A stretch of DNA of 64,000 nt, taken from positions 1-64,000 of the forward strand of contig JACPDG010000072.1 in the NCBI GenBank assembly GCA_016184125.1, written 5' to 3'. The position numbers and the translations under genes are program-made. The notes under the pieces are model-generated. The model ran no database searches, was not told the DNA's origin, and saw only the letters and a program-made list of their open reading frames with translations. Source of the DNA: Candidatus Rokuibacteriota bacterium (GTDB lineage Bacteria > Methylomirabilota > Methylomirabilia > Rokubacteriales > CSP1-6). Of the stretch, positions 35,090 to 43,682 are shown in pieces (position 1 is the stretch's first letter; the number at the start of each line of letters is the position of its first letter).

Positions 35090-35272
35090 ATGCCGCTGCC
35101 GAAACGACGTCATTCGAGAACCCGCGGGAAGAAGCGCCGCACGCACTACAAGCTGGGCGCGCCGACGCGGTCGGTCTGTCCGCAGTGCCGGGAGACGAAG
35201 CTGCCGCACCGCATCTGCGCGAAGTGCGGCTATTACAAGGGCCGGGAGATCGTGTCTGTCGAAGGGTCGTAG
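35090..35272 (+). CDS. rpmF: 50S ribosomal protein bL32
   Basis: 60 residues, standard for L32. The basic N-terminus is MPLPKRRHSRTRGKKRRTHY, followed by a zinc ribbon with two cysteine pairs, CPQCRETKLPHRICAKCG. ATG 35090 follows GAGAGGGAAACGAC. The order yceD-rpmF-plsX is conserved in many bacteria. Confidence 0.97.
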   Translation: MPLPKRRHSRTRGKKRRTHYKLGAPTRSVCPQCRETKLPHRICAKCGYYKGREIVSVEGS

Positions 35273-35293
35273 CCCCTGGCGGCCGCGGCAGCC

Positions 35294-36319
35294 ATGAAGA
35301 TTGCCGTCGACGCCATGGGCGGCGACCACGGTCCCGAGGTCGTGGTCGGCGGTGCCGTCACGGCCGTCCGGGAGCTGGGCGCCTCCGTCGTCCTCGTCGG
35401 CGACGGCGGCGTCATCGAGGCCGAGCTGGGGCGGCTCGGCGCCCAGGGGCATCCGGCCATCGAGATCCGGCACGCATCCCAGGTCGTCGGCATGGCGGAG
35501 ACGCCGTCCCACGCGCTGCGCCGCAAGCGGGACTCGTCGCTGCGCGTCGCGGCCGAGCTCGTCCGCGACGGCAAGGCGGCGGCGTTCGTGACCGCCGGCA
35601 ACACCGGCGCCGCGATGGCCATTTCGATGTTCGTGATCGGCGTGCTCCGGGGCATCGATCGGCCCGCGATCGCCACGGTCCTGCCCAATCTCAAGCGGTT
35701 CACCGTGCTCCTCGACGTCGGCGCCAACGTGGACCCGAAGCCCTGGCACCTCTTCCAGTTCGCCGTCATGGGGCACGTCTACGCGCGGGACATCCTGGGG
35801 ATCGAGAACCCGCGTGTCGGGCTCCTGTCTGTCGGCGCGGAGGAGGGCAAGGGCACGGAGCTCACGCGGGAGACGTACGAGCAGCTCAAGGAGTCGTCGC
35901 TGAACTTCCTCGGCAACGTCGAGGGCCGCGACATCTACAACGGGCACTGTGACGTCGTCGTGACGGACGGGTTCACCGGCAACGTCGCGCTCAAGATCTC
36001 CGAGAGCCTGGCGGAGATGCTCGGCGCGATGATCCGGGAGGAGCTCATGCGCGACGTGCGCTCGAAGGTCGGCGCGGCGCTCGCGCAGCCGGCGTTCCAC
36101 CGGTTCAAGAAGCGCGTCGACTACACCGAGATGGGCGGGGCGCCGCTGCTCGGGATCGACGGGGCGGCGATCGTCTGCCACGGCGCGTCGCCGTCGAAGG
36201 CGATCAGGAACGCCGTGCGGGTGGCGAGCGAGTGGGCGAAGGCCGGTCTGAACGAGCACATCAAGGCGGCGCTCGAGGCCGAGGTCGCGCACGGCGGCCG
36301 GGAAGGGAGCCACGAATGA
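35294..36319 (+). CDS. plsX: phosphate acyltransferase PlsX
   Basis: 341 residues; PlsX converts acyl-ACP to acyl-phosphate for phospholipid synthesis. The family start MKIAVDAMGGDHGPEVVVGG is complete, with later segments FVTAGNTGAAMA, LLDVGANVDPKPWHLFQFA, GLLSVGAEEGKGTELT and DVVVTDGFTGNVALK. The stop overlaps fabH (ATGA). Confidence 0.97.
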   Translation: MKIAVDAMGGDHGPEVVVGGAVTAVRELGASVVLVGDGGVIEAELGRLGAQGHPAIEIRHASQVVGMAETPSHALRRKRDSSLRVAAELVRDGKAAAFVTAGNTGAAMAISMFVIGVLRGIDRPAIATVLPNLKRFTVLLDVGANVDPKPWHLFQFAVMGHVYARDILGIENPRVGLLSVGAEEGKGTELTRETYEQLKESSLNFLGNVEGRDIYNGHCDVVVTDGFTGNVALKISESLAEMLGAMIREELMRDVRSKVGAALAQPAFHRFKKRVDYTEMGGAPLLGIDGAAIVCHGASPSKAIRNAVRVASEWAKAGLNEHIKAALEAEVAHGGREGSHE

Positions 36320-37296
36320 CCCGAGCGAAGATCATCGGGGTCGGGGCCTACGCGCCGAAGCGCATCCTCACGAACGCCGATCTCGAGAAGATGGTCCAGA
36401 CGAGCGACGCGTGGATCGTGCAGCGCACGGGGATCAGGGAGCGACGCATCGCGGACGAGGGCGAGACCACGAGCGACCTCGCGGTGCGCGCCGCCCAGCA
36501 GGCGCTCGAGCGGGCCAACCTGACGCCCGACGACGTCGAGTTCATCGTCGTCGGGACGACCTCGGCCGACATGCAGTTCCCCTCGACCGCGAACTACGTC
36601 CAGCACAAGCTCGGCTGCCGCAACGTGGGCTCGGTGGACGTGTGGGCGGCGTGCACCGGGTCGATCTACAGCCTGTCGATCGGGTCGCAGTTCGTGCAGA
36701 CGGGGAAATACCGCCGCGTGCTCGTCATCGGTGCCGAGACGCTGTCGCGCATCACCGACTACACCGACCGGGGGACGTGCATCCTGCTCGCCGACGCCGC
36801 GGGCGCCGCCGTGCTGGAGGCGTCGGACGACGGTCGCGGCGTGATCGACGCCGACCTCTACTCGGATGCGCGATACTGGGAGCTCCTGTACATGTCGGGC
36901 GGTGGCTCCAAGTACCCCGCCTGCCACGAGACGGTCGACAAGCGCATGCACTACGCCAGGATGCGCGGAAACGAGCTCTTCAAGGTCGCCGTGCGCATGT
37001 TCGTCGACTGCTCCTCGAAGCTGCTGGCCCGCCATGGCCTCGGCGTCAGTGACGTGGACCTCTTCGTTCCCCACCAGGCGAACCTGAGGATCATCGAGGC
37101 GGCCGTCAAGCGCCTCGACATCCCGATGAGCCGCGTGTTCGTCAACGTCGACCGTTACGGCAACACCGGGGCCGCGTCCGTCTACGTGGCGCTCGAGGAA
37201 GCGGCGGCGGCCGGCCGGCTGAAGCCGGGCGACCTCGTCCTCATGGCCGCCTTCGGCGGCGGCGTGACCTGGGGCGCCGCGCTCGTGAGGTGGTAG
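36316..37296 (+). CDS. fabH: 3-oxoacyl-ACP synthase III (KASIII)
   Basis: 326 residues. FabH condenses acetyl-CoA with malonyl-ACP to start fatty acid synthesis. The catalytic triad is visible: Cys in VWAACTGSIYSL (about residue 113), His in FVPHQANLRII (about 253) and Asn in RYGNTGAASVYVAL (about 283). WIVQRTGIRERRIAD is the usual N-terminal signature. The stop overlaps the fabD start. Confidence 0.96.
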   Translation: MTRAKIIGVGAYAPKRILTNADLEKMVQTSDAWIVQRTGIRERRIADEGETTSDLAVRAAQQALERANLTPDDVEFIVVGTTSADMQFPSTANYVQHKLGCRNVGSVDVWAACTGSIYSLSIGSQFVQTGKYRRVLVIGAETLSRITDYTDRGTCILLADAAGAAVLEASDDGRGVIDADLYSDARYWELLYMSGGGSKYPACHETVDKRMHYARMRGNELFKVAVRMFVDCSSKLLARHGLGVSDVDLFVPHQANLRIIEAAVKRLDIPMSRVFVNVDRYGNTGAASVYVALEEAAAAGRLKPGDLVLMAAFGGGVTWGAALVRW

Positions 37297-38234
37297 TGAC
37301 GCTCGCCGTCCTGTTCCCCGGCCAGGGGTCGCAGTCCGTCGGCATGGGGCGAGTCTTCTACGAGACGTCCGCCGCCGCGAAGGCGGTCTTCGAGGAGGCG
37401 GACGACGCGCTCGGCATGCATCTCACGCGCCTGATCTTCGAGGGGCCCGAGCCGGACCTGGCGCTCACCGCGAACACCCAGCCCGCGGTCCTGACGGCGA
37501 GCGTCGCGGCCGCCGCCGTGTGCGCCGAGCGGGGGCTCGGGCCGGCGCTCGGAGCGGGCCACAGCCTCGGCGAGTACTCGGCGCTCGTCGTCGCGGGCGC
37601 GCTCTCTTTCGCCGACGCGGTTCGTGTCGTGCGCAAGCGCGGGGAGTTCATGCAGGACGCGGTGCCGGTCGGCGCCGGCGCGATGGCAGCCGTCATGGGA
37701 CTCGACGCCGATGCCGTCGGGGACGTCTGTCGCGAGGCGGCCGCGGGTGAGGTCGTCGAGGTCGCGAACATCAACTCGGCGGGCCAGATCGTGATCGCCG
37801 GCCATCGCGGCGCGGTGGAGCGAGCGGTGAAGCTGGCGGCGATGCGCGGCGGGCGCAAGTGCACCATCCTCCCCGTGAGCGCGCCGTTCCACAGCTCGCT
37901 GATGGCGCCGGCCGCCGAGCGGCTGGCGGCCGAGCTCGGCGCCGTCGAGGTCCGGGACCCGTCGTTTCCCGTCGCGCGCAACGTGGACGGCGAGCTGACC
38001 CGCTCGGCCAGCGACGTGAAGCCGTTCCTGCTGCGCCAGGTCGCGAGCCCGGTGCGCTGGACCGACTGCGTCCGCCGGCTGTCGGCCGAGGGCGCGACGG
38101 CGTTCGTCGAGGTCGGCCCGGGCCGCGTGTTGACCGGCCTGCTCAAGCGCATCCTCGACGGCGCCCGCGGCTACTCCATCGAGGATCCGGACGGGCTCGA
38201 GAAGACGCTCGCGGCGCTCGGGGCGCGGGCGTGA
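37296..38234 (+). CDS. fabD: malonyl-CoA:ACP transacylase
   Basis: 312 residues with FPGQGSQSVGMG at the N-terminus, the nucleophile GHSLGEYSAL (Ser near residue 90), Arg in RVVRKRGEFMQ and the catalytic His in VSAPFHSSLM. It loads malonyl onto ACP. Start is placed at the GTG sharing a base with the fabH stop (TAGTG); a GTG at 37290 is an alternative two codons earlier. Confidence 0.96.
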   Translation: MTLAVLFPGQGSQSVGMGRVFYETSAAAKAVFEEADDALGMHLTRLIFEGPEPDLALTANTQPAVLTASVAAAAVCAERGLGPALGAGHSLGEYSALVVAGALSFADAVRVVRKRGEFMQDAVPVGAGAMAAVMGLDADAVGDVCREAAAGEVVEVANINSAGQIVIAGHRGAVERAVKLAAMRGGRKCTILPVSAPFHSSLMAPAAERLAAELGAVEVRDPSFPVARNVDGELTRSASDVKPFLLRQVASPVRWTDCVRRLSAEGATAFVEVGPGRVLTGLLKRILDGARGYSIEDPDGLEKTLAALGARA

Positions 38235-38980
38235 CGGCGAGACCGCTGGAGGGGCGAGTCGCCCTCGTGACCGGCGGTACGCGGGGCATCGGCCTCGCCT
38301 GCGCGGCACGCCTGGCCGAGCAGGGCGCCGCGGTGGTCGTCTCGGGCCGGGACACGACCCGGCTCGAGAGCGCCGTCAAGGAGCTCGAGGCGCTCGGCGG
38401 CGAGGTGCTCGGCGTGGCGGCGGACGTGGCGAAGCGCGAGGCCGCGGACCGGCTCACCGAGCGCACGCGGGAGCGTTTCGGTCGCATCGACGTGCTCGTC
38501 AACAACGCCGGCATCACGCGCGACGGGCTTCTGCTGCGGATGAAGGACGACGACTGGGACCAGGTCCTCGACGTCAATCTGCGCGGCGCGTTCCTGATGA
38601 CGCGGGCGGCGGCGAAGACCATGGCGCGCCAGAAGAGCGGCCGGATCATCAACATCACCTCGACGGCGGGCGCCATGGGCAGCGCGGGACAGGTGAACTA
38701 CTCGGCGGCGAAGGCCGGGCTGATCGGGCTCACGAAGGCGGCCGCGCGCGAGCTCGCGCACTGGTCGATCCTCGTGAACGCGGTCGCGCCCGGCCTGATC
38801 CAGACCGACATGGCGGCGGCGATCCCCCAGGCCGCGCGGGAGGCGCTGCTCGGGCAGGTGCCGCTGGGCCGCATCGGGACCGCGCGGGACGTCGCCGAAA
38901 TGGTAGGATTCCTCGCCGGAGACGGGGCCGCCTACATCACCGGGCAGGTCTTCCACGTCAACGGCGGCCTCTACATGTGA
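38231..38980 (+). CDS. fabG: 3-oxoacyl-ACP reductase
   Basis: 249 residues, short-chain dehydrogenase. NADPH loop TGGTRGIG (about 15-22), NNAG motif, catalytic Ser in NITSTAGAMGS, and Tyr-Lys in YSAAKAGLIGLTK. It reduces beta-ketoacyl-ACP. Tail VFHVNGGLYM is the FabG ending. GTG overlaps the fabD stop (GTGA). Confidence 0.95.
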   Translation: MTARPLEGRVALVTGGTRGIGLACAARLAEQGAAVVVSGRDTTRLESAVKELEALGGEVLGVAADVAKREAADRLTERTRERFGRIDVLVNNAGITRDGLLLRMKDDDWDQVLDVNLRGAFLMTRAAAKTMARQKSGRIINITSTAGAMGSAGQVNYSAAKAGLIGLTKAAARELAHWSILVNAVAPGLIQTDMAAAIPQAAREALLGQVPLGRIGTARDVAEMVGFLAGDGAAYITGQVFHVNGGLYM

Positions 38981-39020
38981 GCACCGCGTACAACACAGCC
39001 TTCTGCGGAGGTGACGGGGC

Positions 39021-39257
39021 ATGGCGAAGTCGGTTGAGGAGCGAGTGAAGGAGATCATCGTCGAGCAGCTCGGCGTCGAGGAGGACGACGTGACGCCGAA
39101 CGCCCGGTTCATCGAGGACCTGGGCGCGGACTCGCTCGACACCGTCGAGCTCGTCATGGCCCTCGAGGAGAACTTCGATCTCCAGATCCCCGACGAGGAC
39201 GCGGAGAAGATCTCGACCGTCGGGGACGCGATCCACTACATCAAGGACAACTCGTAG
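39021..39257 (+). CDS. acpP: acyl carrier protein
   Basis: 78 residues. The phosphopantetheine Ser is in [16 protein letters not shown] (Ser near residue 38), with the usual acidic helices and the ending YIKDNS. GGAGGTG precedes the ATG. It sits between fabG and fabF as in most type II clusters. Confidence 0.98.
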   Translation: MAKSVEERVKEIIVEQLGVEEDDVTPNARFIEDLGADSLDTVELVMALEENFDLQIPDEDAEKISTVGDAIHYIKDNS

Positions 39258-39259
39258 AC

Positions 39260-40504
39260 GTGGAACGGCGGCGGGTCGTCGTCACCGGGTGCGGGGCGCT
39301 GACGCCGGTCGGCAACACGGCCGAGGAGTTCTGGTCCGCGCTGACGCAGGGCCGCTCGGGCGTCGGGCCGATCACGAGGTTCGACGCGACCGGCTATCCC
39401 ACCCGCATCGCCGCCGAGGTCCGCAACTTCGACCCGCTCACGTACCTCGACAGGAAGGAAGCGCGCCGTCTGGATCCGTACCTCCAGTACGCCATCGCGT
39501 GCTCGGTGATGGCCGTCGCGGATGCGGGGCTCGATCCCGAGAAGGTGGAGGCGGACCGCTTCGGCGTGCTGATCGGCTCGGGCATCGGCGGAATCTCCAC
39601 CCTCCTCGAGGGAGAGGACGTCCGGAAGACGAAGGGCTTCGATCGCGTGTCGCCCTTCGTCATCCCGATGCTCATCGTCAACATGGCGTCGGGGCTCGTG
39701 TCGATGCGGTTCGGCGCCAAGGGACCGAACTCGTCCGTCGTCACGGCGTGCGCCACCGGGAACCACGCGATCGGCGACGCGTCGAGGATCATCCAGCGCG
39801 GTGACGCCGACGTGATGATCGCCGGTGGCGCGGAAGCGATCATCGTGCCCCTCACGATCGCGGGCTTCTGCGCGATGAAGGCCATGTCCACGCGCAACGA
39901 CGAGCCCGAGAAGGCCTCGCGGCCCTTCGACGCGAGCCGCGACGGGTTCGTCTGCGGCGAGGGGGGCGGGATCGTGGTGCTGGAGTCGCTCGAGCACGCA
40001 GAGCGGCGCGGGGCGCGGATCTACGCCGAGGTCGTGGGCTACGCGATGACCGCCGACGCGCACCACATGACCGCGCCCGACCCCGCGGGCGATGGCGCGA
40101 CGCGCGCGATGGCGCTCACGCTCGCGGATGGCGGGATCGCACCCGGCGACGTCGGGTACATCAACGCGCACGGGACGTCGACGCCGTACAACGACAAGTT
40201 CGAGACCCTGGCGATCAAGCGGGTCTTCGGAGACCACGCGCGGCGGCTCGCGGTGTCCTCGACCAAGTCGATGACGGGTCACCTGCTCGGCGCGGCGGGC
40301 GGCATCGAGGCGATCGCGACCGTCTTCGCGCTCCACCACGGGGTGCTGCCGCCGACGATCAATTACGAGACGCCCGACCCGGAGTGCGACCTGGACTACG
40401 TGCCGAACCAGGCCCGCAAGCACGAGGTCGAGGTCGCGCTCTCGAACGCGTTCGGCTTCGGCGGCACCAACGCCACGCTCGCCTTCCGGAAGTACCGGGC
40501 GTAG
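39260..40504 (+). CDS. fabF: 3-oxoacyl-ACP synthase II
   Basis: 414 residues. Catalytic Cys in [14 protein letters not shown] (about 165), His in [11 protein letters not shown] (about 305) and second His in [12 protein letters not shown] (about 341), the Cys-His-His triad of elongating ketosynthases. The GTG start comes two bases after the acpP stop. It completes the elongation module with fabD, fabG and acpP; no fabZ or fabI is seen in the window. Confidence 0.97.
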   Translation: MERRRVVVTGCGALTPVGNTAEEFWSALTQGRSGVGPITRFDATGYPTRIAAEVRNFDPLTYLDRKEARRLDPYLQYAIACSVMAVADAGLDPEKVEADRFGVLIGSGIGGISTLLEGEDVRKTKGFDRVSPFVIPMLIVNMASGLVSMRFGAKGPNSSVVTACATGNHAIGDASRIIQRGDADVMIAGGAEAIIVPLTIAGFCAMKAMSTRNDEPEKASRPFDASRDGFVCGEGGGIVVLESLEHAERRGARIYAEVVGYAMTADAHHMTAPDPAGDGATRAMALTLADGGIAPGDVGYINAHGTSTPYNDKFETLAIKRVFGDHARRLAVSSTKSMTGHLLGAAGGIEAIATVFALHHGVLPPTINYETPDPECDLDYVPNQARKHEVEVALSNAFGFGGTNATLAFRKYRA

Positions 40505-40532
40505 CCGGGCTTTTTCCCGCACCCATCATGCG

Positions 40533-40575
40533 TGAGGCGGCCGGGGCCCCCCGGCGCCACCCGGCCGGTCTCGCG
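40533..40575. repeat. repeat family B, copy 2
   Basis: GAGGCGGCCGGGGCCCCCCG then GCGCCACCCGGCCGGTCTCG, close to the sequence at 33361-33400. It lies between fabF and the RNase III-like gene, where a promoter or coupling would otherwise be expected. Confidence 0.6.
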
Positions 40576-40663
40576 CAACGGCTTCGTGAACACTGTCAGG
40601 CGAGCGCCCGGCCCATGGGCTTCGCGTCACTTCGTTGCTGCTCCCCGGTCGCTTGATCCGGGC

Positions 40664-41104
40664 GTGGACGCCGAGCGGACCGCCCTGTTCGAGGAGAGGA
40701 TCGGGCACCGGTTTCTCGATCCCGCGCTGCTCGACCGGGCCCTGACGCACGCGTCCTGGGCCAACGAGCACCCGCCTGCCGCGGACCACGAGAGCCTCGC
40801 GCTCGTCGGCGACGCCGCCCTGTCGCTCGTCGTCGCCGAACGGCTCTATGCGGCCGATCCGGACGCGCCCGTGGGCGTGCTCACCCCCCGACGAGCCGAG
40901 ATCGTCTCCGACGCGAACCTCGCGCGCTGGTCGACGGAGCTCGGACTCGGCGAGCTCGTGAAGCTCGGACGCGGTGAGGATCTGACGGGCGGGCGCAGCC
41001 GGGCGTCGATCCTCGCGACGACGCTCGAGGCCGTGCTCGGCGCGATCCACCTCGAGAGCGGGCTCGACGCCGTGCGAGCGGTCGTCCGGCGTCTGGGGGC
41101 GTGA
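40664..41104 (+). CDS. degenerate, truncated RNase III-like domain
   Basis: About 146 residues covering only an RNase III catalytic-domain fold; the C-terminal dsRNA-binding domain is missing (full RNase III is about 225). The signature helix reads HESLALVGDAALSLVVAE. Against E. coli NERLEFLGD, Glu38 and Asp45 are kept but Glu41 is Ala. The second signature SILATTLEAVLGAIHLESG has Thr in place of Asp114 while Glu117 is kept. RNase III needs these acids for metal-dependent cleavage, so this protein is probably catalytically impaired, possibly a binding or regulatory relic. rnc often follows fabF, which supports descent from a true rnc. GTG start is weakly supported. Confidence 0.75.
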   Translation: MDAERTALFEERIGHRFLDPALLDRALTHASWANEHPPAADHESLALVGDAALSLVVAERLYAADPDAPVGVLTPRRAEIVSDANLARWSTELGLGELVKLGRGEDLTGGRSRASILATTLEAVLGAIHLESGLDAVRAVVRRLGA

Positions 41105-41116
41105 TACGCTGGCACC

Positions 41117-42268
41117 ATGCGATTGTGGCCGTTCGGTCGACGCGAGCGGCACGTCGCGTCCCTGCCGGACGATCTGCTCTTCGTCGAGCACCTGCTCCGA
41201 CGCAACGTCGAGGATCTGGTGGCCGTGCGCGACCGCCAGGTCGTGGGCGGCACGGTCGTGTTTCGCGGCGAGCTCCTGTCGGCACCCGGCCGGGCGCTCG
41301 ACGTCCTCACGGATCGCCTGCGCCCCTTCGGGTTCACGCCCTTCCTGAGGCCCGACCCGTACGGCGTCGCGGTCCACGCGTGGCCGCTCGTGGAGCGCCG
41401 GACGCCGGAGCGGATCAGGCTCAACATCCTGCTGTTCGCGTTGACGTGCCTCTCGGTGCTGATGGCCGGCGCGGGAGCCTGGCTCCTGGACCCCGTGACC
41501 GCGATCGTCCTGTTCGCCGCGGAGCCGTGGCGGCTCCTCACGGGCGTGCCGTTCGCGGTGACACTGCTCGCGATCCTCGGGACGCACGAGTTCGGGCACT
41601 ACTTCGCCGCGCGGTACTACAAGGCGTCGGTGAGCTTGCCGTACTTCATCCCGGCGCCGCCGCCGTTCCCGTTCGGCACGCTGGGCGCGATCATCCGCAT
41701 GCGCTCGCTCGCGCGTGACCGCAACTCGCTCTTCGACATCGCGGCGGCGGGTCCGCTCGCCGGGCTCGCGGTCGCGGTTCCCGCGATCGTGCTGGGCCTC
41801 GAGTGGTCGCGCGTGGTGCCCATCCCGCCCGGCGAGCCGCTGATCTTCTTCGGCGACTCGCTGCTGATGCGCCTGCTGGTCCTCCTGCGCTTCGGGCCCA
41901 TCCCGGACGGTCACGACGTCGTCGTCCATCCGGTGGCGCTGGCCGGCTGGGTCGGACTCCTCGTGACCGCGCTGAACCTGTTCCCCGTGGGGCAGCTCGA
42001 TGGCGGTCGAATCGCCTACGCGCTCTTCGGCCGGCGCCACGCGCTCGTCGGCAAGCTGACCGTCGGCGCGCTGGTGGGGCTCTTCGCGGTGACGTGGTCG
42101 GTGAACTGGCTCGTGTGGGCGGCGCTGATCGTCTTGCTGGTCGGCTTCACCCATCACCCGCCGCTCGACGACGTGACGCCGCTGTCGTCCGGGCGCAGGA
42201 CGGTCGGGTGGGGCTGCCTGGTCCTGCTCGTCCTGCTGGTTCCGCCGAACCCGATCTCGATCGGGTAG
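41117..42268 (+). CDS. site-2 protease family (M50) membrane metalloprotease
   Basis: 383 residues. An N-terminal soluble domain of about 95 residues precedes at least six membrane segments. The zinc motif is GTHEFGHYFAARYY (HEFGH, about residue 156), and the third ligand is in ALNLFPVGQLDGGRIAYAL (about 286). The arrangement matches the YdiL/EGY1-like site-2 proteases whose targets are unknown. It begins 12 nt after the RNase III-like gene and is probably co-transcribed. The C-terminus ends in a hydrophobic helix (WGCLVLLVLLVPPNPISIG). Confidence 0.9.
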   Translation: MRLWPFGRRERHVASLPDDLLFVEHLLRRNVEDLVAVRDRQVVGGTVVFRGELLSAPGRALDVLTDRLRPFGFTPFLRPDPYGVAVHAWPLVERRTPERIRLNILLFALTCLSVLMAGAGAWLLDPVTAIVLFAAEPWRLLTGVPFAVTLLAILGTHEFGHYFAARYYKASVSLPYFIPAPPPFPFGTLGAIIRMRSLARDRNSLFDIAAAGPLAGLAVAVPAIVLGLEWSRVVPIPPGEPLIFFGDSLLMRLLVLLRFGPIPDGHDVVVHPVALAGWVGLLVTALNLFPVGQLDGGRIAYALFGRRHALVGKLTVGALVGLFAVTWSVNWLVWAALIVLLVGFTHHPPLDDVTPLSSGRRTVGWGCLVLLVLLVPPNPISIG

Positions 42269-42289
42269 CCTTTCCCACGATCAAGAGAG

Positions 42290-42386
42290 CCGGTGAACGA
42301 ACCGCGTTCCCGAGGAGCGGCCCGGGTCCCCCGGGCCGCTTCCGAGCCGCCAAGGGGGGCATGGGGGGCCCTTCGAGGCCCCCCAT
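42290..42386. repeat. interspersed repeat family A, copy 10
   Basis: GGTGAACGAACCGCG left end, GAGGAGCGGCCCGGG/CCCGGGCCGCTTCC stem, and GGGGGGCCCTTCGAGGCCCCCC hairpin. The right end touches the stop codon of the minus-strand MFS gene. Confidence 0.85.
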
Positions 42387-43622
42387 TCAAGCGGTCGGGC
42401 CTCCGGCGCGCACCCGCGCGAGCAAGGCGAGGCCGATCAGGAAAAAGCTGCCGACGGCGAAGATCGCTGCGCGCTGATCGCCGGCCAGCGCGTGTGAGAC
42501 CTCGCCGAAAAGCAACGGCCCCAGGATCGCCCCCGTCTTGCCGACGAGGGAGTAGAAGCCGAAGAATTCGGCCTCGCGTTCGCGCGGCACCAGCGTCGCC
42601 ATGAACGTCCGGCTCGCCGCCTGGATCGCGCCCAGGCCGCTGCCGGCGAACACGGCGACGATCCAGAACTGCCACTTCTCGGTGACGAAATAGGCGAGCG
42701 TCGTCACGCCGAGCCACTGGACGAGCGTCACGGCGACGACGAGCTTCGGACCGCGGCGGTCGGTGGCGCGGGCCCAGGCGACCGACCCGAGCAGTGCGGT
42801 GATCTGAACGACGAGGAACAGCAGGATCAGATCGGCGAACGCGAACCCGAGCGTCGTGCGGGCGAACACGCCGGACATGGTGATGACGGTGTTCACCCCA
42901 TCCTCGTACACGAAGTACGCCAGCAGGAAGCGCAGCATCTGTCGCCGCTCGGGATGGCGGACGATCTCTCGCAGGGTCGCGAGGGTCTCCCGGAACCCGC
43001 GGGCGATCGCCGTGCCGAGCGGCACCGGATGGCGCGCATCGCCGGGCAGGACGAGGAGGGCAGGCGCCGCGAACACCCCGAACTGCACCGCGGTGGTGAG
43101 GAAGCAGGCCGTGTAGAGCTCCGCGCGTGCAAAGGGATACGCCGCAACGAAGGCGACCAGCGACCCGGCGTATCCCACGGCGAACCCGGCGGCGGACACG
43201 CGACCGAGCCGCTCGGGAGATGCGATCCGGGGCAGGTAGGCGTTGTAGTACACGACCGCGGCCTCGAACGTGACGAAACCCGCCACGCCGATGACGAATC
43301 CCCAGACGACCATGCCGGGGCCGACCGTGGCGAGGAGCGCCGTCGACGCGACCGCGGCCGCCGTGAAGCCGACGAGGAAGGGCTTGCGCGCGCCGGCGTG
43401 GTCGGCGATGCCGCCGAGCACGGGAGAGGCGACCGCGACGAGCACCATCGACGTCGACACCAGCCGACCCCACCACCGATCGCCGAGCCCCTCGGCGTTG
43501 CCGACGACCAGGTCCGTGTAGTAGGGCGGGAAGATCGCGGTCACGATGATCGCGGCGAACGCGGAGTTGGCGAAGTCGTAGAGCGTCCACGCGACGACCG
43601 TCCTGCGCGAGCCGGCGGCCAC
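42387..43622 (-). CDS. MFS transporter, UMF1 type
   Basis: 411 residues, about 12 membrane segments. The N-terminus TVVAWTLYDFANSAFAAII is the hallmark of UMF1/Atg22-like transporters, and VLGGIADHAGARKPFL is the MFS loop 2-3 motif. GSGLGAIQAASRTFMATLVP is another family stretch. Bacterial members are uncharacterised; amino-acid efflux is suggested for eukaryotic relatives. GTG 43622 is used because the family motif lies seven residues in. It is divergent from the glutamine-synthetase-like gene (60 nt). Confidence 0.9.
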   Translation of the reverse strand: MAAGSRRTVVAWTLYDFANSAFAAIIVTAIFPPYYTDLVVGNAEGLGDRWWGRLVSTSMVLVAVASPVLGGIADHAGARKPFLVGFTAAAVASTALLATVGPGMVVWGFVIGVAGFVTFEAAVVYYNAYLPRIASPERLGRVSAAGFAVGYAGSLVAFVAAYPFARAELYTACFLTTAVQFGVFAAPALLVLPGDARHPVPLGTAIARGFRETLATLREIVRHPERRQMLRFLLAYFVYEDGVNTVITMSGVFARTTLGFAFADLILLFLVVQITALLGSVAWARATDRRGPKLVVAVTLVQWLGVTTLAYFVTEKWQFWIVAVFAGSGLGAIQAASRTFMATLVPREREAEFFGFYSLVGKTGAILGPLLFGEVSHALAGDQRAAIFAVGSFFLIGLALLARVRAGGPTA

Positions 43623-43682
43623 GCCGGGAGAATACCACGCGGCCGATGACAGGCCCCCGCGCCTGGGCTACACTCCCGCGAC

